Source: Anabaena cylindrica PCC 7122
GTDB taxonomy: Bacteria; Cyanobacteriota; Cyanobacteriia; Cyanobacteriales; Nostocaceae
NCBI RefSeq assembly: GCF_000317695.1
Contig: NC_019771.1
Location: 6,331,837 to 6,395,836 of the forward strand
Direction: 5' to 3'
DNA: 64,000 bases
Below the pieces are notes generated by a model, which saw only the letters and a program-made list of their open reading frames with translations, was not told where the DNA came from and did not search any database. Both the position numbers and the translations under genes were made by a program. This document shows positions 53,045 to 61,930 of this stretch, one piece after another; the first letter of the stretch is position 1; each line of letters starts with the position of its first letter.

Positions 53045-53623
53045 ATGGTTTTAACTGCTTCAACAATGTTACAACTAGGAACTAAAGCACCAGATTTTCA
53101 TCTATCAGAAGTAGTATCTGGGGAAACAATTTCACTGACTAACTTTGCTAACAAAAAAGCATTGCTAGTCATGTTTATTTGTCAGCATTGTCCATTTGTA
53201 AAGCATATACAAAAAGAGTTGGCGCAATTAGGACAAGATTACTTCAACAGTAATTTAGGTATTGTTGCTATTAGTGCCAATGACGCTGAAAATTACCCCA
53301 ATGATGCACCAGAATCATTGAAAGTAATGGCTACCGAACTGGGATTTAAGTTTCCATTCTGCTACGACGAAACACAAGCAACAGCAAAAGCTTATACAGC
53401 AGCTTGTACACCAGATTTTTTTCTATTTGATAGTGAAAATAAACTAGTTTATCGGGGACAATTGGATGATAGTCGTCCCAGTAATAACAAACCGGTAACA
53501 GGTGCAGATTTACGAGCAGCTATTGAAGCAGTTTTGGCTGATCAACCAGTTTCAAGTGAACAAAAGCCAAGCGTGGGTTGCAATATTAAATGGAAAGCTG
53601 GAAATGAACCTAATTATCATTGA
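53045..53623 (+). CDS. thioredoxin-like redoxin (AhpC/TSA superfamily)
   Basis: Thiol-disulfide protein of 192 residues. The thioredoxin fold has LLVMFICQHCPFVKHIQKEL near residue 40-60, where the active site is CQHC (C-x-x-C) rather than the peroxiredoxin single Cys. AACTPDFFLF near residue 117 carries the conserved cis-Pro. This matches the cyanobacterial redoxin/thiol-disulfide isomerase group often called thioredoxin family protein. No signal peptide. A ribosome site (AAGGGGGT) precedes the ATG. Role: probably redox homeostasis. Confidence 0.9.
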   Translation: MVLTASTMLQLGTKAPDFHLSEVVSGETISLTNFANKKALLVMFICQHCPFVKHIQKELAQLGQDYFNSNLGIVAISANDAENYPNDAPESLKVMATELGFKFPFCYDETQATAKAYTAACTPDFFLFDSENKLVYRGQLDDSRPSNNKPVTGADLRAAIEAVLADQPVSSEQKPSVGCNIKWKAGNEPNYH

Positions 53624-53676
53624 AGGAGGCAGAGCCTCTTTAATAGCACTCCTAGTCAGAGACTAGGAACGAGATA
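53624..53676 (+). repeat. GAGGCAGAGCCTC...ACTAGGAACGAGA repeat
   Basis: Contains the palindrome AGGCAGAGCCT followed by CTCCTAGTCAGAGACTAGGAACGAGATA, read in two parts. The same block lies inside the element at 25123-25387. It begins immediately at the redoxin stop codon. The TCCTAGTC/GACTAGGA arms form a hairpin that could act as a terminator. Confidence 0.8.
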
Positions 53677-53702
53677 AACGACAATTTTTAACGCCAACCT
53701 AC

Positions 53703-54215
53703 TTAGTGGTGAATTTCTAAATTGAGGATGTAGCTTCCCAGTTGGACTTTTTCTGACCATAATTCGTACTCTAGCCGCAAATGCTCTGGTAAGGTTTTTC
53801 CACTGAGGTGCAAATTTCTGGTAAAATTACGTAAACGAAGTGGCTTGTGCGGTTGTAATGAGTCAGCGGGCAACCAATAACGACTAACGCCATAAACGCC
53901 CTGTTCCCAAAAATGACGGTAACTCACTTGACTATTACCTTGCATAGTCATGATGACGCGATAGGGAGATATTTCCAACCACAAAATTCTGGGACTGCTG
54001 GGAAGATCAGGATTGTTTATGGTTTTAGGAAGGTTCTCTTCTGGATTGATAAAACTTCCTACTTCACAGCTAATTAAAGGTGGCGCAGTCAATAGTAAAT
54101 GAAATCGGTCAGTATCTTTTTGATACAATGTTCCGGCAGTTTCAACCACAGACCAGACTGGCAAGTCAGTGGAAATAATTGATAAGCACACGGGTTTGCG
54201 GTGATGAGTAAGCAT
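53703..54215 (-). CDS. conserved hypothetical protein
   Basis: Protein of 170 residues, all-beta in appearance, with many hydrophobic and aromatic strands (VCLSIISTDLPVWSVVETAG, RFHLLLTAPPLISCEVGSF, RILWLEISPYRVIM, HLRLEYELWSEKVQLGSYIL). No signal peptide, membrane helix or catalytic motif is apparent. The open frame begins at a TTG (54239), but the ATG at 54215 is preferred. Similar proteins of this length occur in other cyanobacteria without assigned function. It is single, leftward, convergent with the redoxin. Confidence 0.68.
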   Translation of the reverse strand: MLTHHRKPVCLSIISTDLPVWSVVETAGTLYQKDTDRFHLLLTAPPLISCEVGSFINPEENLPKTINNPDLPSSPRILWLEISPYRVIMTMQGNSQVSYRHFWEQGVYGVSRYWLPADSLQPHKPLRLRNFTRNLHLSGKTLPEHLRLEYELWSEKVQLGSYILNLEIHH

Positions 54216-54543
54216 GGGAGCGATAAGTGCTATAAGCAATTAAATAAAATCAAATGAACACTACAAGGAGACAACGATGCAGGAGGTAGGAGGGAAGATA
54301 AACTTTTTTTCACTGGATAGTTATTTTCGCCGTAGCCTACTAGAAGATTAGTTTAAGCAACTAAAGAGTCAAGCCTGTTCAATATTAACTGAATCTACTG
54401 ATTTGTTAATCTAGACAAATCAGGATGCAGAAAGGCGGGATGGGGAGCTAAAAAAGAAAAATGATGCTTATTCGAGCGGATACTGACTTTAAATTAAGTT
54501 GATGGCTACAAAAAGCGATAGGATACTAGGGAGGAAGTTACAA
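54216..54543. other. spacer upstream of aroA leader
   Basis: About 330 bp with no gene in it. GGGAGGAAG at 54529-54537 is a strong ribosome site for the mini-ORF at 54544. The promoter of aroA must lie here; no consensus box is obvious. Confidence 0.4.
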
Positions 54544-54603
54544 GTGGCAGCAGATCAAGTCACCCAAAAGCTTCTAGTTTATTCAAAAGCCAGTGTATCC
54601 TAA
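54544..54603 (+). CDS. 19-residue leader ORF coupled to aroA
   Basis: GTG at 54544 preceded by GGGAGGAAG (spacing about 7) opens MAADQVTQKLLVYSKASVS and stops at TAA 54601-54603, which overlaps the aroA ATG (TAATG). aroA itself has no recognisable ribosome site (TGTATCCTA precedes it), so it may depend on translation of this mini-ORF. The peptide has no clear run of Phe, Tyr or Trp codons (one Tyr), so it is not a typical aromatic attenuator. Confidence 0.5.
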   Translation: MAADQVTQKLLVYSKASVS

Positions 54604-55952
54604 TGTCGGCTGCTGTTATAACCGTAGAAAATCAAGAAAACGCTGCTCATAAGTTAATTATTCAGCGTTCCCCTTCAATGCTGTCCCTCCAGGGTAGTAT
54701 TCGGGTTCCTGGGGATAAGTCAATTTCCCACCGCGCTCTTATGTTGGGTGCGATCGCAGAAGGTGAAACCCAGATTGAAGGACTCCTGTTGGGAGAAGAC
54801 CCCCGCAGCACTGCTAGCTGTTTTCGATTGCTAGGTGCAGAAATTTCGGAATTAAATACAGAGTTTGTCCGGGTAAAAGGTATTGGTTTGGGCAATTTTC
54901 AAGAACCTGTTGATGTGTTGAATGCGGGTAACTCTGGGACAACCATCAGATTGATGTTAGGGCTGTTAGCTTCCCATCCAGGGCGTTTTTTTACGGTTAC
55001 AGGTGACGATTCCTTGCGATCGCGTCCTATGTCCCGTGTTGTCAAACCTTTGCAACAAATGACCGCACAAATCTGGGGACGCAAAGGTAACTCTTTAGCA
55101 CCTTTAGCGATTCAAGGACAAGCACTCAAACCCATTCACTATCATTCTCCCATTGCTTCGGCTCAAGTTAAATCCTGTATTCTCCTGGCAGGTTTAAACA
55201 CCGAGGGTAAAACTACCGTCACCGAACCGGCTTTATCACGGGATCACAGTGAGCGAATGTTAAGGGCTTTTGGGGCAGAATTAAGTATAGACCCGGAAAC
55301 CCACAGTGTGACTGTGATGGGTAATGCTAAATTATACGGTCAAAAAGTTGTTGTTCCCGGTGATATTAGTTCAGCAGCCTTTTGGTTAGTTGCTGGATCT
55401 ATTGTTCCCGGTTCAGATTTACTGGTGGAAAATGTCGGTGTGAACCCCACGCGCACAGGGATTTTAGCAGCTTTAGCCATGATGGGAGCAGATATCCAGC
55501 TAGAAAATCAGCGCGAAGTAGCTGGGGAACCGGTTGCTGATTTGCGGGTGCGTTCGAGTCGGTTAAAAAGCTGCACCATTGAGGGAGATATTATACCGAG
55601 ATTAATTGATGAAATTCCCATTTTGGCAGTAGCTGCGGTTTTTGCTGAAGGGACAACCATTATTAGGGATGCAGCCGAGTTGCGAGTCAAAGAGAGCGAT
55701 CGCATTACTGTGATGGCGCAACAACTCAATCAAATGGGCGCTAAAATTACCGAATTACCCGATGGGATGGAAATTATTGGTGGTACTCCCCTAGTGGGAA
55801 CTGACGTAGATAGCCATACAGATCATCGTATAGCTATGAGTTTAGCGATCGCATCTCTCAACGCCACTGGTACAACCACCATTCACCGTGCCGAAGCTGC
55901 TGCTATTTCCTATCCCAACTTTACCAACACCCTTGTAGAAGTTTGTCGATAA
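54603..55952 (+). CDS. aroA: 3-phosphoshikimate 1-carboxyvinyltransferase (EPSP synthase)
   Basis: Joins shikimate 3-phosphate and phosphoenolpyruvate, sixth step of the shikimate pathway to aromatic amino acids. Length of 449 residues is normal for the enzyme. Visible motifs are the substrate-binding GDKSISHRALMLGA near residue 38, LNAGNSGTTIRLMLGLL near 106, DSLRSRPM near 135 and the active-site SRDHSERML near 209, plus RIKESDRI-like RVKESDRI near 363. The conserved Gly of LNAGNSGT is the position that governs inhibitor sensitivity in this family; it is the common residue here. Translation seems coupled to an upstream 19-residue ORF. Confidence 0.97.
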   Translation: MSAAVITVENQENAAHKLIIQRSPSMLSLQGSIRVPGDKSISHRALMLGAIAEGETQIEGLLLGEDPRSTASCFRLLGAEISELNTEFVRVKGIGLGNFQEPVDVLNAGNSGTTIRLMLGLLASHPGRFFTVTGDDSLRSRPMSRVVKPLQQMTAQIWGRKGNSLAPLAIQGQALKPIHYHSPIASAQVKSCILLAGLNTEGKTTVTEPALSRDHSERMLRAFGAELSIDPETHSVTVMGNAKLYGQKVVVPGDISSAAFWLVAGSIVPGSDLLVENVGVNPTRTGILAALAMMGADIQLENQREVAGEPVADLRVRSSRLKSCTIEGDIIPRLIDEIPILAVAAVFAEGTTIIRDAAELRVKESDRITVMAQQLNQMGAKITELPDGMEIIGGTPLVGTDVDSHTDHRIAMSLAIASLNATGTTTIHRAEAAAISYPNFTNTLVEVCR

Positions 55953-56032
55953 AGGTGAGAGAGGTGATGAGGGAGAGACATCATAGTCCCCTCCTCGCTT
56001 ACGGTTCTTGTAACTCAACTTAACCGAGAAAT

Positions 56033-56132
56033 GCTATGGCGGTATGCACGTGAATGAAACACATTATAGCCCCTTCATCGCTTGCGGGGAGGGGGTTGGG
56101 TTGTTGTATCTCACTCAACCGAGAACCGCTAT
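56033..56132 (-). repeat. dispersed repeat of about 100 bp, family 2 (copy 2 with an adjacent degenerate copy)
   Basis: Reverse-complement match to 45951-46052 (GCGGTATGCA, ATTATAGCCCC, ATCGCTTGCGGGG, TTGTATCTCACTCAACCGAGA). A shortened version of the same sequence lies just before it at 55975-56035 (CATAGTCCCCTCCTCGCTTACGG, AACCGAGAAATGCTAT), so the two form a tandem. Confidence 0.85.
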
Positions 56133-56229
56133 ATCAATATCTTTCTTACTATCATCTTCTTCCTAATACAGCAGATTGCAGATCAATGAGGTACAGAATC
56201 TAAATTGAAACCTAGACACCAAGTCAGTT

Positions 56230-56763
56230 TTACTCCTGACTCCTGACTCCTGACTCCTGAATTCTGCTGTAAATCATTTCAAACTGTAATTGATGACTTT
56301 TGAGAAAATCATGAGTGAAATGATCTACAACATTTGTATCACTCAACTCTAAATTATAAAAATCCACAAACTCATGTTCAAAATATGGCCCTGCGTGCCA
56401 AGTTCCCACTTCTAACTTAATAAAACAATTTCCCGGAATACGGAAAGCAGCAAGTTCTGCTAACACAGGTTCATTAATTGCATTATCAGGTGGACAAACT
56501 CCCATTAACCAATCTTTTCCTTCCAAAGAACCTAAACATTGAGTACATTGAATATGACGAGTAATTTTGTGGAACTTATGCCCATTTTTAGACAATCGCA
56601 TAATATAAAAGCGAGGAATGCCATTTTGCAGATTTAACTGTGCATCCTCAGCATCAAAAGCTTTTCCGTCTCCACTAGGAAATATCAATTGTCCATAACG
56701 TTGAAAATTTTCTGGTGTTATCCATTTTGCATTTAACTGTTGTAATGTTTGGGATGTACTCAT
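56230..56763 (-). CDS. ureidoglycolate lyase (AllA)-like protein
   Basis: Protein of 177 residues with a cupin-like fold, resembling ureidoglycolate lyase, which splits ureidoglycolate to glyoxylate and urea. Marks are WITPENFQRYGQLI near residue 15, FYIMRLSKNGHKFHKITRHIQCTQCLGSLEG near 55-85 (in two pieces) and LEVGTWHAGPYFEHEFVDFYNLELSD near 120-145. The last nine residues (IQESGVRSQE) are encoded by a GGAGTCA tandem repeat (about 56230-56262), so the C-terminus was extended by repeat DNA. It is leftward and monocistronic. An oxalate-type acyl-CoA ligase and panE lie close by, but no other purine genes. Confidence 0.75.
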   Translation of the reverse strand: MSTSQTLQQLNAKWITPENFQRYGQLIFPSGDGKAFDAEDAQLNLQNGIPRFYIMRLSKNGHKFHKITRHIQCTQCLGSLEGKDWLMGVCPPDNAINEPVLAELAAFRIPGNCFIKLEVGTWHAGPYFEHEFVDFYNLELSDTNVVDHFTHDFLKSHQLQFEMIYSRIQESGVRSQE

Positions 56764-57387
56764 AAAAAATATCTTGTATCTATCAACTTAATTATCTCTC
56801 AGAATTAGGACTTACGCATAACACAACGAAAGTAGCAATAATTCATGAATTACCGCTACGGAAGAATCAGGTTTTCGGTCACATCTTGCGTAAGTTCTGA
56901 GAATAACAATTTGAATAAATTATTACGTAATAATTCAGGAGTCAGGAGGAACAAAGAAAAAGGAAGAAGAAAATTTCTCCTTCTCACTGTTAAGAGTTTC
57001 CTGCCATATCAAACATTTTGTATCCTGAACCCTCACATTATTAATATATAGCGTTTCCCACTAGGCGTGATATACAAAATTACCCAACCCTACCCTTGCT
57101 AAGGGGAGGGTGCGCGATAGCGGGGGTGGGGTGTATTTCATGAGACTGGGAATTGCTATATAACTTCTAGAAAGACCTTTAACTCTCTTTTCTTATAAAA
57201 TGACTATATATGTGAGGAATACCCTATCGGACTAAAATCAAATCGGCGTAAGTTTCTGCTTAAAGGCTTAAAATATTGTTTATCGCCATTGCTTTAGCTT
57301 TAGAATATCGATAACAGGTAACAAGAGATAGGTAATAGGGCAGAACAAAGACTTTTTTCAATGTTTAATAATTAATACCTAATAACC
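56764..57387. other. intergenic region rich in repeats
   Basis: About 620 bp without a gene. It holds the CAGGAGTCAGGAG repeat (56937), the family 1 dispersed repeat at 57048-57160, and, at 56812-56830, ACTTACGCATAACACAACG. Promoter elements for both flanking genes are expected but not obvious. Confidence 0.5.
57048..57160 (+). repeat. dispersed repeat of about 100 bp, family 1 (copy 3)
   Basis: Same orientation as copy 2 (32125-32242) and inverted to copy 1. Shared blocks are AGCGTTTCCCACTAGGCG, TGATATACAAAATTACC, GGGGAGGGTGCGCGATAG and GGGGTGTATTTCATGAG. Confidence 0.88.
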
Positions 57388-58881
57388 ATGAATTTATTTA
57401 ATCTTTTAACAAAAGAAAACAATCATTCAGCCTTAATCACTCCTGATGGATCTATAATTACTTATCAGCAGTTACGTGACAATATAACTGAGTTAACATC
57501 TCAACTGCATAGCTTTGGGTTAAAAAAAGGAGATCGTATCGCCATCGCCATGACTAATGGTGTCCCAATGGCTATTACTTTTTTAGCATCCGCTTTATGT
57601 GGAACTGCTGCACCATTAAATCCTAAATATAAACAAGAAGAATTTGCTTTTTATTACGAAGATACTCAAGCTAAAGCATTAATTACATTATCGGAAACTC
57701 CAGAAGCAGCAATAGCAGCAGTTACATCCGATATGATGTTAATTAATGCCAAAATCAATAATAACGGAACTTTAAACTTTGAATTAGTTAAACCAACATC
57801 GACAGCAACAATAAATTCTGAACCTCCTAATGCTGATGATATAGCGATGATTTTACATACTAGTGGTACTACCAGCCGTCCTAAACGTGTACCTATTCGT
57901 CATCGTAACTTAATCGCTTCCGCCAATAATATAATTTCTGCTTATTCGCTCACATCTACTGATATTACACTTTGTTTAATGCCACTTTTCCATATTCATG
58001 GATTGATAGGATGTTTATTAGCAACCCTCGCATCAGGAGGGACTTTAATTTGTCCTCATGGTTTTAATGCTTTGGAATTTTGGAAACTGGTAGAAACCTA
58101 CAAACCCACTTGGTATTCCGCTGCCCCTACCATGCATCAAACAATTCTAGCACGGGCAATTCGTAATCAAGAAATTGTTAAAAGGAACCCCTTTCGTTTC
58201 ATTCGTTCTAGTAGTGCATCTTTAGCACCAGTTATCATTGAACAAATGGAGAAAACTTTAAATTCTCCCGTTTTAGAATCTTACAGTATGACAGAAGCTG
58301 CCCACTTAATGACAACAAATCCCTTACCACCAAAAATTCGTAAACCGGGAACTGTGGGTTATGGTTTTAATGTAGATGTGCGAATTATGGATGATGAAGG
58401 TAATTTGTTAAATCAAGGTAGTTTGGGTGAAGTAGTAGTAAAGGGTGCAAATGTGATTGATGGTTATGAAAATAACCCAGATGCTAACGCGACTGCTTTT
58501 GTAAATGGTTGGTTTCGTACCGGAGATCAAGGAATAATAGATGCTGATGGATATCTGCGTTTAACTGGGAGAATTAAGGAATTAATTAACCGGGGTGGGG
58601 AAAAAATTTCACCTTTAGAAGTAGATAATGTTTTATTACGTCATCCTGCTGTTGCTGAAGCTTTAGCTTTTGCTATACCTCACAACAGTTTAGGTGAAGA
58701 AATTCATGCTGCTGTTGTTCTAAAATTAGAAGTTAGTGAAAAGGAACTTAAGCAACACTGCTCAAATACATTAGCAGATTTTAAAGTACCTAAACAAATT
58801 CACATTTTAGAAGCTTTACCTCGTGGTGCTACGGGTAAATTACAGCGTTTATCAATGGCGAAATTGTTGAATATTGGATAA
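57388..58881 (+). CDS. AMP-dependent acyl-CoA synthetase (oxalate-CoA ligase-like)
   Basis: Activates a carboxylic acid to its acyl-CoA through an acyl-AMP, 497 residues, ANL superfamily. Motifs are the P-loop ILHTSGTTSRPKRVPIRH near residue 155, A5 ESYSMTEAAHLM near 302, A7 NGWFRTGDQG near 378, A8 GRIKELINRGGEKISP near 397 and A10 with its Lys, PRGATGKLQRLSM at the end. Sequence around PLFHIHGL and TWYSAAPTMHQ recalls oxalyl-CoA synthetases. The P-loop has Arg where Gly normally follows Lys (PKRVP), a mild oddity. It is 276 bp upstream of panE; no clear operon. Confidence 0.88.
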   Translation: MNLFNLLTKENNHSALITPDGSIITYQQLRDNITELTSQLHSFGLKKGDRIAIAMTNGVPMAITFLASALCGTAAPLNPKYKQEEFAFYYEDTQAKALITLSETPEAAIAAVTSDMMLINAKINNNGTLNFELVKPTSTATINSEPPNADDIAMILHTSGTTSRPKRVPIRHRNLIASANNIISAYSLTSTDITLCLMPLFHIHGLIGCLLATLASGGTLICPHGFNALEFWKLVETYKPTWYSAAPTMHQTILARAIRNQEIVKRNPFRFIRSSSASLAPVIIEQMEKTLNSPVLESYSMTEAAHLMTTNPLPPKIRKPGTVGYGFNVDVRIMDDEGNLLNQGSLGEVVVKGANVIDGYENNPDANATAFVNGWFRTGDQGIIDADGYLRLTGRIKELINRGGEKISPLEVDNVLLRHPAVAEALAFAIPHNSLGEEIHAAVVLKLEVSEKELKQHCSNTLADFKVPKQIHILEALPRGATGKLQRLSMAKLLNIG

Positions 58882-59157
58882 CATAAATGTTGGTCTGAAT
58901 GAAGATTGTGACTATACTGCAAATATTTCATAATTTAACCAAATATGGAACCCCTCTCCAAACCTCTCCTCGTAGACGGGGAGAGGCTTAGAACTTAGTT
59001 TTTTCATCAATTAAAAGTAAAGTTTCTAATCATTTTGAGTATTTTTTTCAATTAGGTTTCACACAATAAAGGTAAATAAACATCTTGTAAATCCTTTAAT
59101 CCTGAAAATCCTGATTCAGACATTTTCAATTTTTACATAATTTTAGTTATTGCTGTT
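58882..59157. other. spacer with palindromic repeats
   Basis: CCTCTCCTCGTAGACGGGGAGAGG region (58963-58986) forms a strong hairpin and is followed by CTTAGAACTTAGTTTTTTC, so it may terminate the acyl-CoA synthetase gene. A TTGTAAATCCTTTAATCCTG repeat follows at about 59093-59112. No gene. Confidence 0.5.
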
Positions 59158-60141
59158 ATGAAAATCTGTATTGTTGGTGCTGGTGCGATTGGTGGTTATC
59201 TCGGTGCTAAGTTAGTTTTAAGTGGCGAAGAGGTAACTTTAATTGCTCGCGGTTCCCATTTAGAAGCAATTCAAAAAAATGGACTGAAAATCATATTAGC
59301 TGATGGTTCTAGCCAGGTTGCTAACCCGGTTTTAGCTACTAGTGATTTTACAGCAGTTGAATCACAGGATGTAGTGATTTTAGCAATTAAAGCTAATAGT
59401 GTAAGTGCTATCGCTCCCTCTCTTCACCATCTATATCATGAGCAAACAATGGTAGTCACTGCTCAAAATGGTATTCCTTGGTGGTATTTCTGCAAACATG
59501 GTGGGGAATATAAAGGAACACGTCTAAATTCTCTTGATCCAGATGGTATTATTGAAAACAACATTGATATTGATAGGGTGATTGGCTGTGTTGTCTATCC
59601 TGCTGCGGAAATAGTAGAACCGGGAGTAATTCAGCATCTGGAAGGGGAAAGATTTACACTCGGAGAAATCGACGGTTCTAAAACTGAACGTATCCAATTA
59701 TTAGCCCAAGCCTTGAAGAAAGCAGGATTTAAAGCCCCTGTACGTAATCAAATTAGAACAGAAATATGGATAAAATTATGGGGAAATATTGCATTTAATC
59801 CCATTAGTGCCTTAACTGGTGCAACCCTAGAAGCCATTGCCCAATATTCTCACAGCCGAGAACTAGCACGACAAATGATGTTAGAAGCGCAAACTATAGC
59901 TGAAAAGCTAGGTGTTAAATTTGGCATCAGCTTAGAACAGCGAATTAACGGTGCAGAAAAAGTTGGCGCTCATAAAACATCTATGTTACAAGATATCGAA
60001 GCTGGACGACCAACAGAAATAGAAGCGATCGCAGGTGCAGTGGTAGAACTAGGTAAACTCACGCAAACACCTACGCCCCATATTGATGCACTTTACGCCA
60101 GTGTTAAGTTATTGGAGTTGACAGGGAAACAAAGAAGATAA
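59158..60141 (+). CDS. panE: 2-dehydropantoate 2-reductase family protein
   Basis: NADPH-dependent reduction of ketopantoate to pantoate for coenzyme A, 327 residues. The Rossmann motif is IVGAGAIGGYLGAKL at residues 5-19, followed by LIARGSHLEAI. AIKANSVSAIAP is near residue 76, QNGIPWW near 103, and the catalytic Lys region KLWGNIAFNPISALTG near 205. The family contains other ketoacid reductases as well, so the pathway role is likely but not certain. It ends directly at a long heptamer repeat. Confidence 0.85.
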   Translation: MKICIVGAGAIGGYLGAKLVLSGEEVTLIARGSHLEAIQKNGLKIILADGSSQVANPVLATSDFTAVESQDVVILAIKANSVSAIAPSLHHLYHEQTMVVTAQNGIPWWYFCKHGGEYKGTRLNSLDPDGIIENNIDIDRVIGCVVYPAAEIVEPGVIQHLEGERFTLGEIDGSKTERIQLLAQALKKAGFKAPVRNQIRTEIWIKLWGNIAFNPISALTGATLEAIAQYSHSRELARQMMLEAQTIAEKLGVKFGISLEQRINGAEKVGAHKTSMLQDIEAGRPTEIEAIAGAVVELGKLTQTPTPHIDALYASVKLLELTGKQRR

Positions 60142-60221
60142 TTACGAATTACGAATTACGAATTACGAATTACGAATTACGAATTACGAATTACGAATTA
60201 CGAATTACGAATTACGAATTG
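60139..60221. repeat. heptamer repeat (ATTACGA)n between panE and dhaL
   Basis: About eleven uninterrupted copies of ATTACGA. The left end overlaps the panE stop codon region and the right end encodes the last residues of DhaL (NTIRNS). A shorter array of the same unit occurs at 19271-19300. Confidence 0.95.
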
Positions 60222-60855
60222 TATTAGAGCCTTTGAGTACTTCTAACAAACTCCGCAACATCCAATAAGCAGAAGTGCCACCGGGATCTTGATGTCCTAT
60301 ACTGCGATCGCCCAAATAACTCGCTCTACCCTTCTTTGCTAACATAGGTATAGTTGCCTTCAAACCTTGTTCAGCCGCAGCAACTGCCATTTGTAAAGCT
60401 TCCACAGTTCCCATACCTTGGCCTACAGCTTGTTCAAAAGCCACCACAGCCGGAGAGAGTACATCCACCATCGTCTTATCTCCCAACTGCGTCTTACCCC
60501 GCTCAATCACTCCATCCAAACCAGATTGAAGTAACTTCAACATATCTTCTTGAGTTAATTCTTGCTTTCCAGCAGTAGCAGAACTAGCTCTTAAAAACCA
60601 AGTTCCATACAGAGGACCACTTGCACCTCCGATACTGGAAATTAAAGTCATACTGACATTTTTGAAAATGCTGCTGATATCTTTACCTGCAATACTCGGT
60701 AAAATACTGCTGACCTTTTTAAAACCACGATCCATATTGATCCCATGATCAGCATCACCGATAGCGGCATCTAACTCTGTCAAATCTTCCTTATGATGCT
60801 CAATTACAGAAGCAAACACATATAACCATTCAACAATCTGCACCTGATTAACCAT
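60205..60855 (-). CDS. dhaL: dihydroxyacetone kinase subunit DhaL
   Basis: Nucleotide-binding subunit of the dihydroxyacetone kinase complex, 216 residues. The ADP-magnesium site is ELDAAIGDADHGINMDRGF near residue 27-45 with three conserved Asp. GASGPLYGTWFL lies near 78, and the C-terminal GRASYLGDRSIGHQDPG near 175 is conserved. The final eleven residues, including NTIRNS, run into the heptamer repeat. It follows dhaK by one base on the same strand. In DhaKLM systems the phosphoryl donor is the PTS via DhaM, which is not present in this window. Confidence 0.93.
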   Translation of the reverse strand: MVNQVQIVEWLYVFASVIEHHKEDLTELDAAIGDADHGINMDRGFKKVSSILPSIAGKDISSIFKNVSMTLISSIGGASGPLYGTWFLRASSATAGKQELTQEDMLKLLQSGLDGVIERGKTQLGDKTMVDVLSPAVVAFEQAVGQGMGTVEALQMAVAAAEQGLKATIPMLAKKGRASYLGDRSIGHQDPGGTSAYWMLRSLLEVLKGSNTIRNS

Positions 60856-60856
60856 T

Positions 60857-61930
60857 TCACACTCCCCAGCGTAAACTCGGTGTTTTTACTGGTGCATCCC
60901 ATAATCTGAGCATCTCATCATCTAACTTCAGCAGAGTGATAGAGCAACCTTGCATTTCTAAGGATGTGATGTAGGGGCCAATTAGACTTCGCACAATTTG
61001 CAATCCTGCCATTTCACAAATTTCTGCCAGTTTGCGGTAGACAATATAGAGTTCAGAAATAGGAGTCCCACCCATACTGTTAACAAATGCCAGAATGCGA
61101 TCGCCTTTTTGCAGGGGTTTATTTAACAGTTCCACATCTACCCACCCATCTGTGACTTCATTCCACTCCCGGACTGTGCGACCATAGGGAAGATCATCAA
61201 TGAGCGATGCCACTAAAATTTCTGTAATCTCATCCCCTGACTTCATAGAAACCCTTGCTCTCCCTGGTTCCCCATGAATCCCAATCCCTAATTCTATCTC
61301 ATTATCCGCCAAAGCAAAAGTCGGTGTCCCCTTCGCCGGCACAGTACAAGAACTCAGCGCCACACCCACACTACGCCCATGCAGATTTACCCTTCTACAC
61401 AAATCTGCCACCTGCCGCAAATCATAACCCTGTGCTGCTGCTGCTCCACAAATCTTTTCTGCCAACACCGTTGTCCCCACACCCCTTCTACCTTGGGTAT
61501 ACAGACTATCCTTCACCGCCACATCATCATCAATCATAATATTTAGCGTGCGGATACCTTCACCTCTGGCTAACTCCGTCGCCATTTCAAAATTCATCAA
61601 ATCACCGCTGTAATTTTTAACAATATAAATAATACCCGCACCACCATCTACCTGCTGCGCTGCTGCTAACATTTGGTCAGGAGTCGGTGAAGTAAAAACT
61701 TCCCCCGGACAAGCAGCATCAAGCATTCCCATTCCCACAAAACCAGTGTGCATAGGTTCATGACCGCTACCACCACCAGAAATAATTGCTACCTTTCCCC
61801 GTACTGGTGCATCAGCGCGATAGATAAAAGCCGGCTCATAATTTACCTTGATTAAATCAGCATGAGCCACAGCCATTCCTGCTAGACTTTCCCTAACAAA
61901 GTCTTCTGGTTGATTAATCAGCTTCTTCAT
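60857..61930 (-). CDS. dhaK: dihydroxyacetone kinase subunit DhaK
   Basis: Substrate-binding subunit that phosphorylates dihydroxyacetone to DHAP, 357 residues. The substrate-binding motif GGGSGHEPMHTGFVG is near residue 50-65, and the His that forms a hemiaminal with the substrate is in LGIGIHGEPGRAR near residue 218. The start used is ATG 61930 (MKKLINQPEDF), the canonical DhaK beginning; the frame is open to 61945. dhaK and dhaL are separated by one base. The two-subunit arrangement, rather than the fused ATP-dependent form, is unusual if no DhaM exists elsewhere in the genome. Confidence 0.94.
   Translation of the reverse strand: MKKLINQPEDFVRESLAGMAVAHADLIKVNYEPAFIYRADAPVRGKVAIISGGGSGHEPMHTGFVGMGMLDAACPGEVFTSPTPDQMLAAAQQVDGGAGIIYIVKNYSGDLMNFEMATELARGEGIRTLNIMIDDDVAVKDSLYTQGRRGVGTTVLAEKICGAAAAQGYDLRQVADLCRRVNLHGRSVGVALSSCTVPAKGTPTFALADNEIELGIGIHGEPGRARVSMKSGDEITEILVASLIDDLPYGRTVREWNEVTDGWVDVELLNKPLQKGDRILAFVNSMGGTPISELYIVYRKLAEICEMAGLQIVRSLIGPYITSLEMQGCSITLLKLDDEMLRLWDAPVKTPSLRWGV

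Noticed and set aside
61255..61539. 94-residue plus-strand frame rich in Pro, His and Ser
   Set aside because: Antisense to conserved dhaK sequence, including the GIHGEPG motif.
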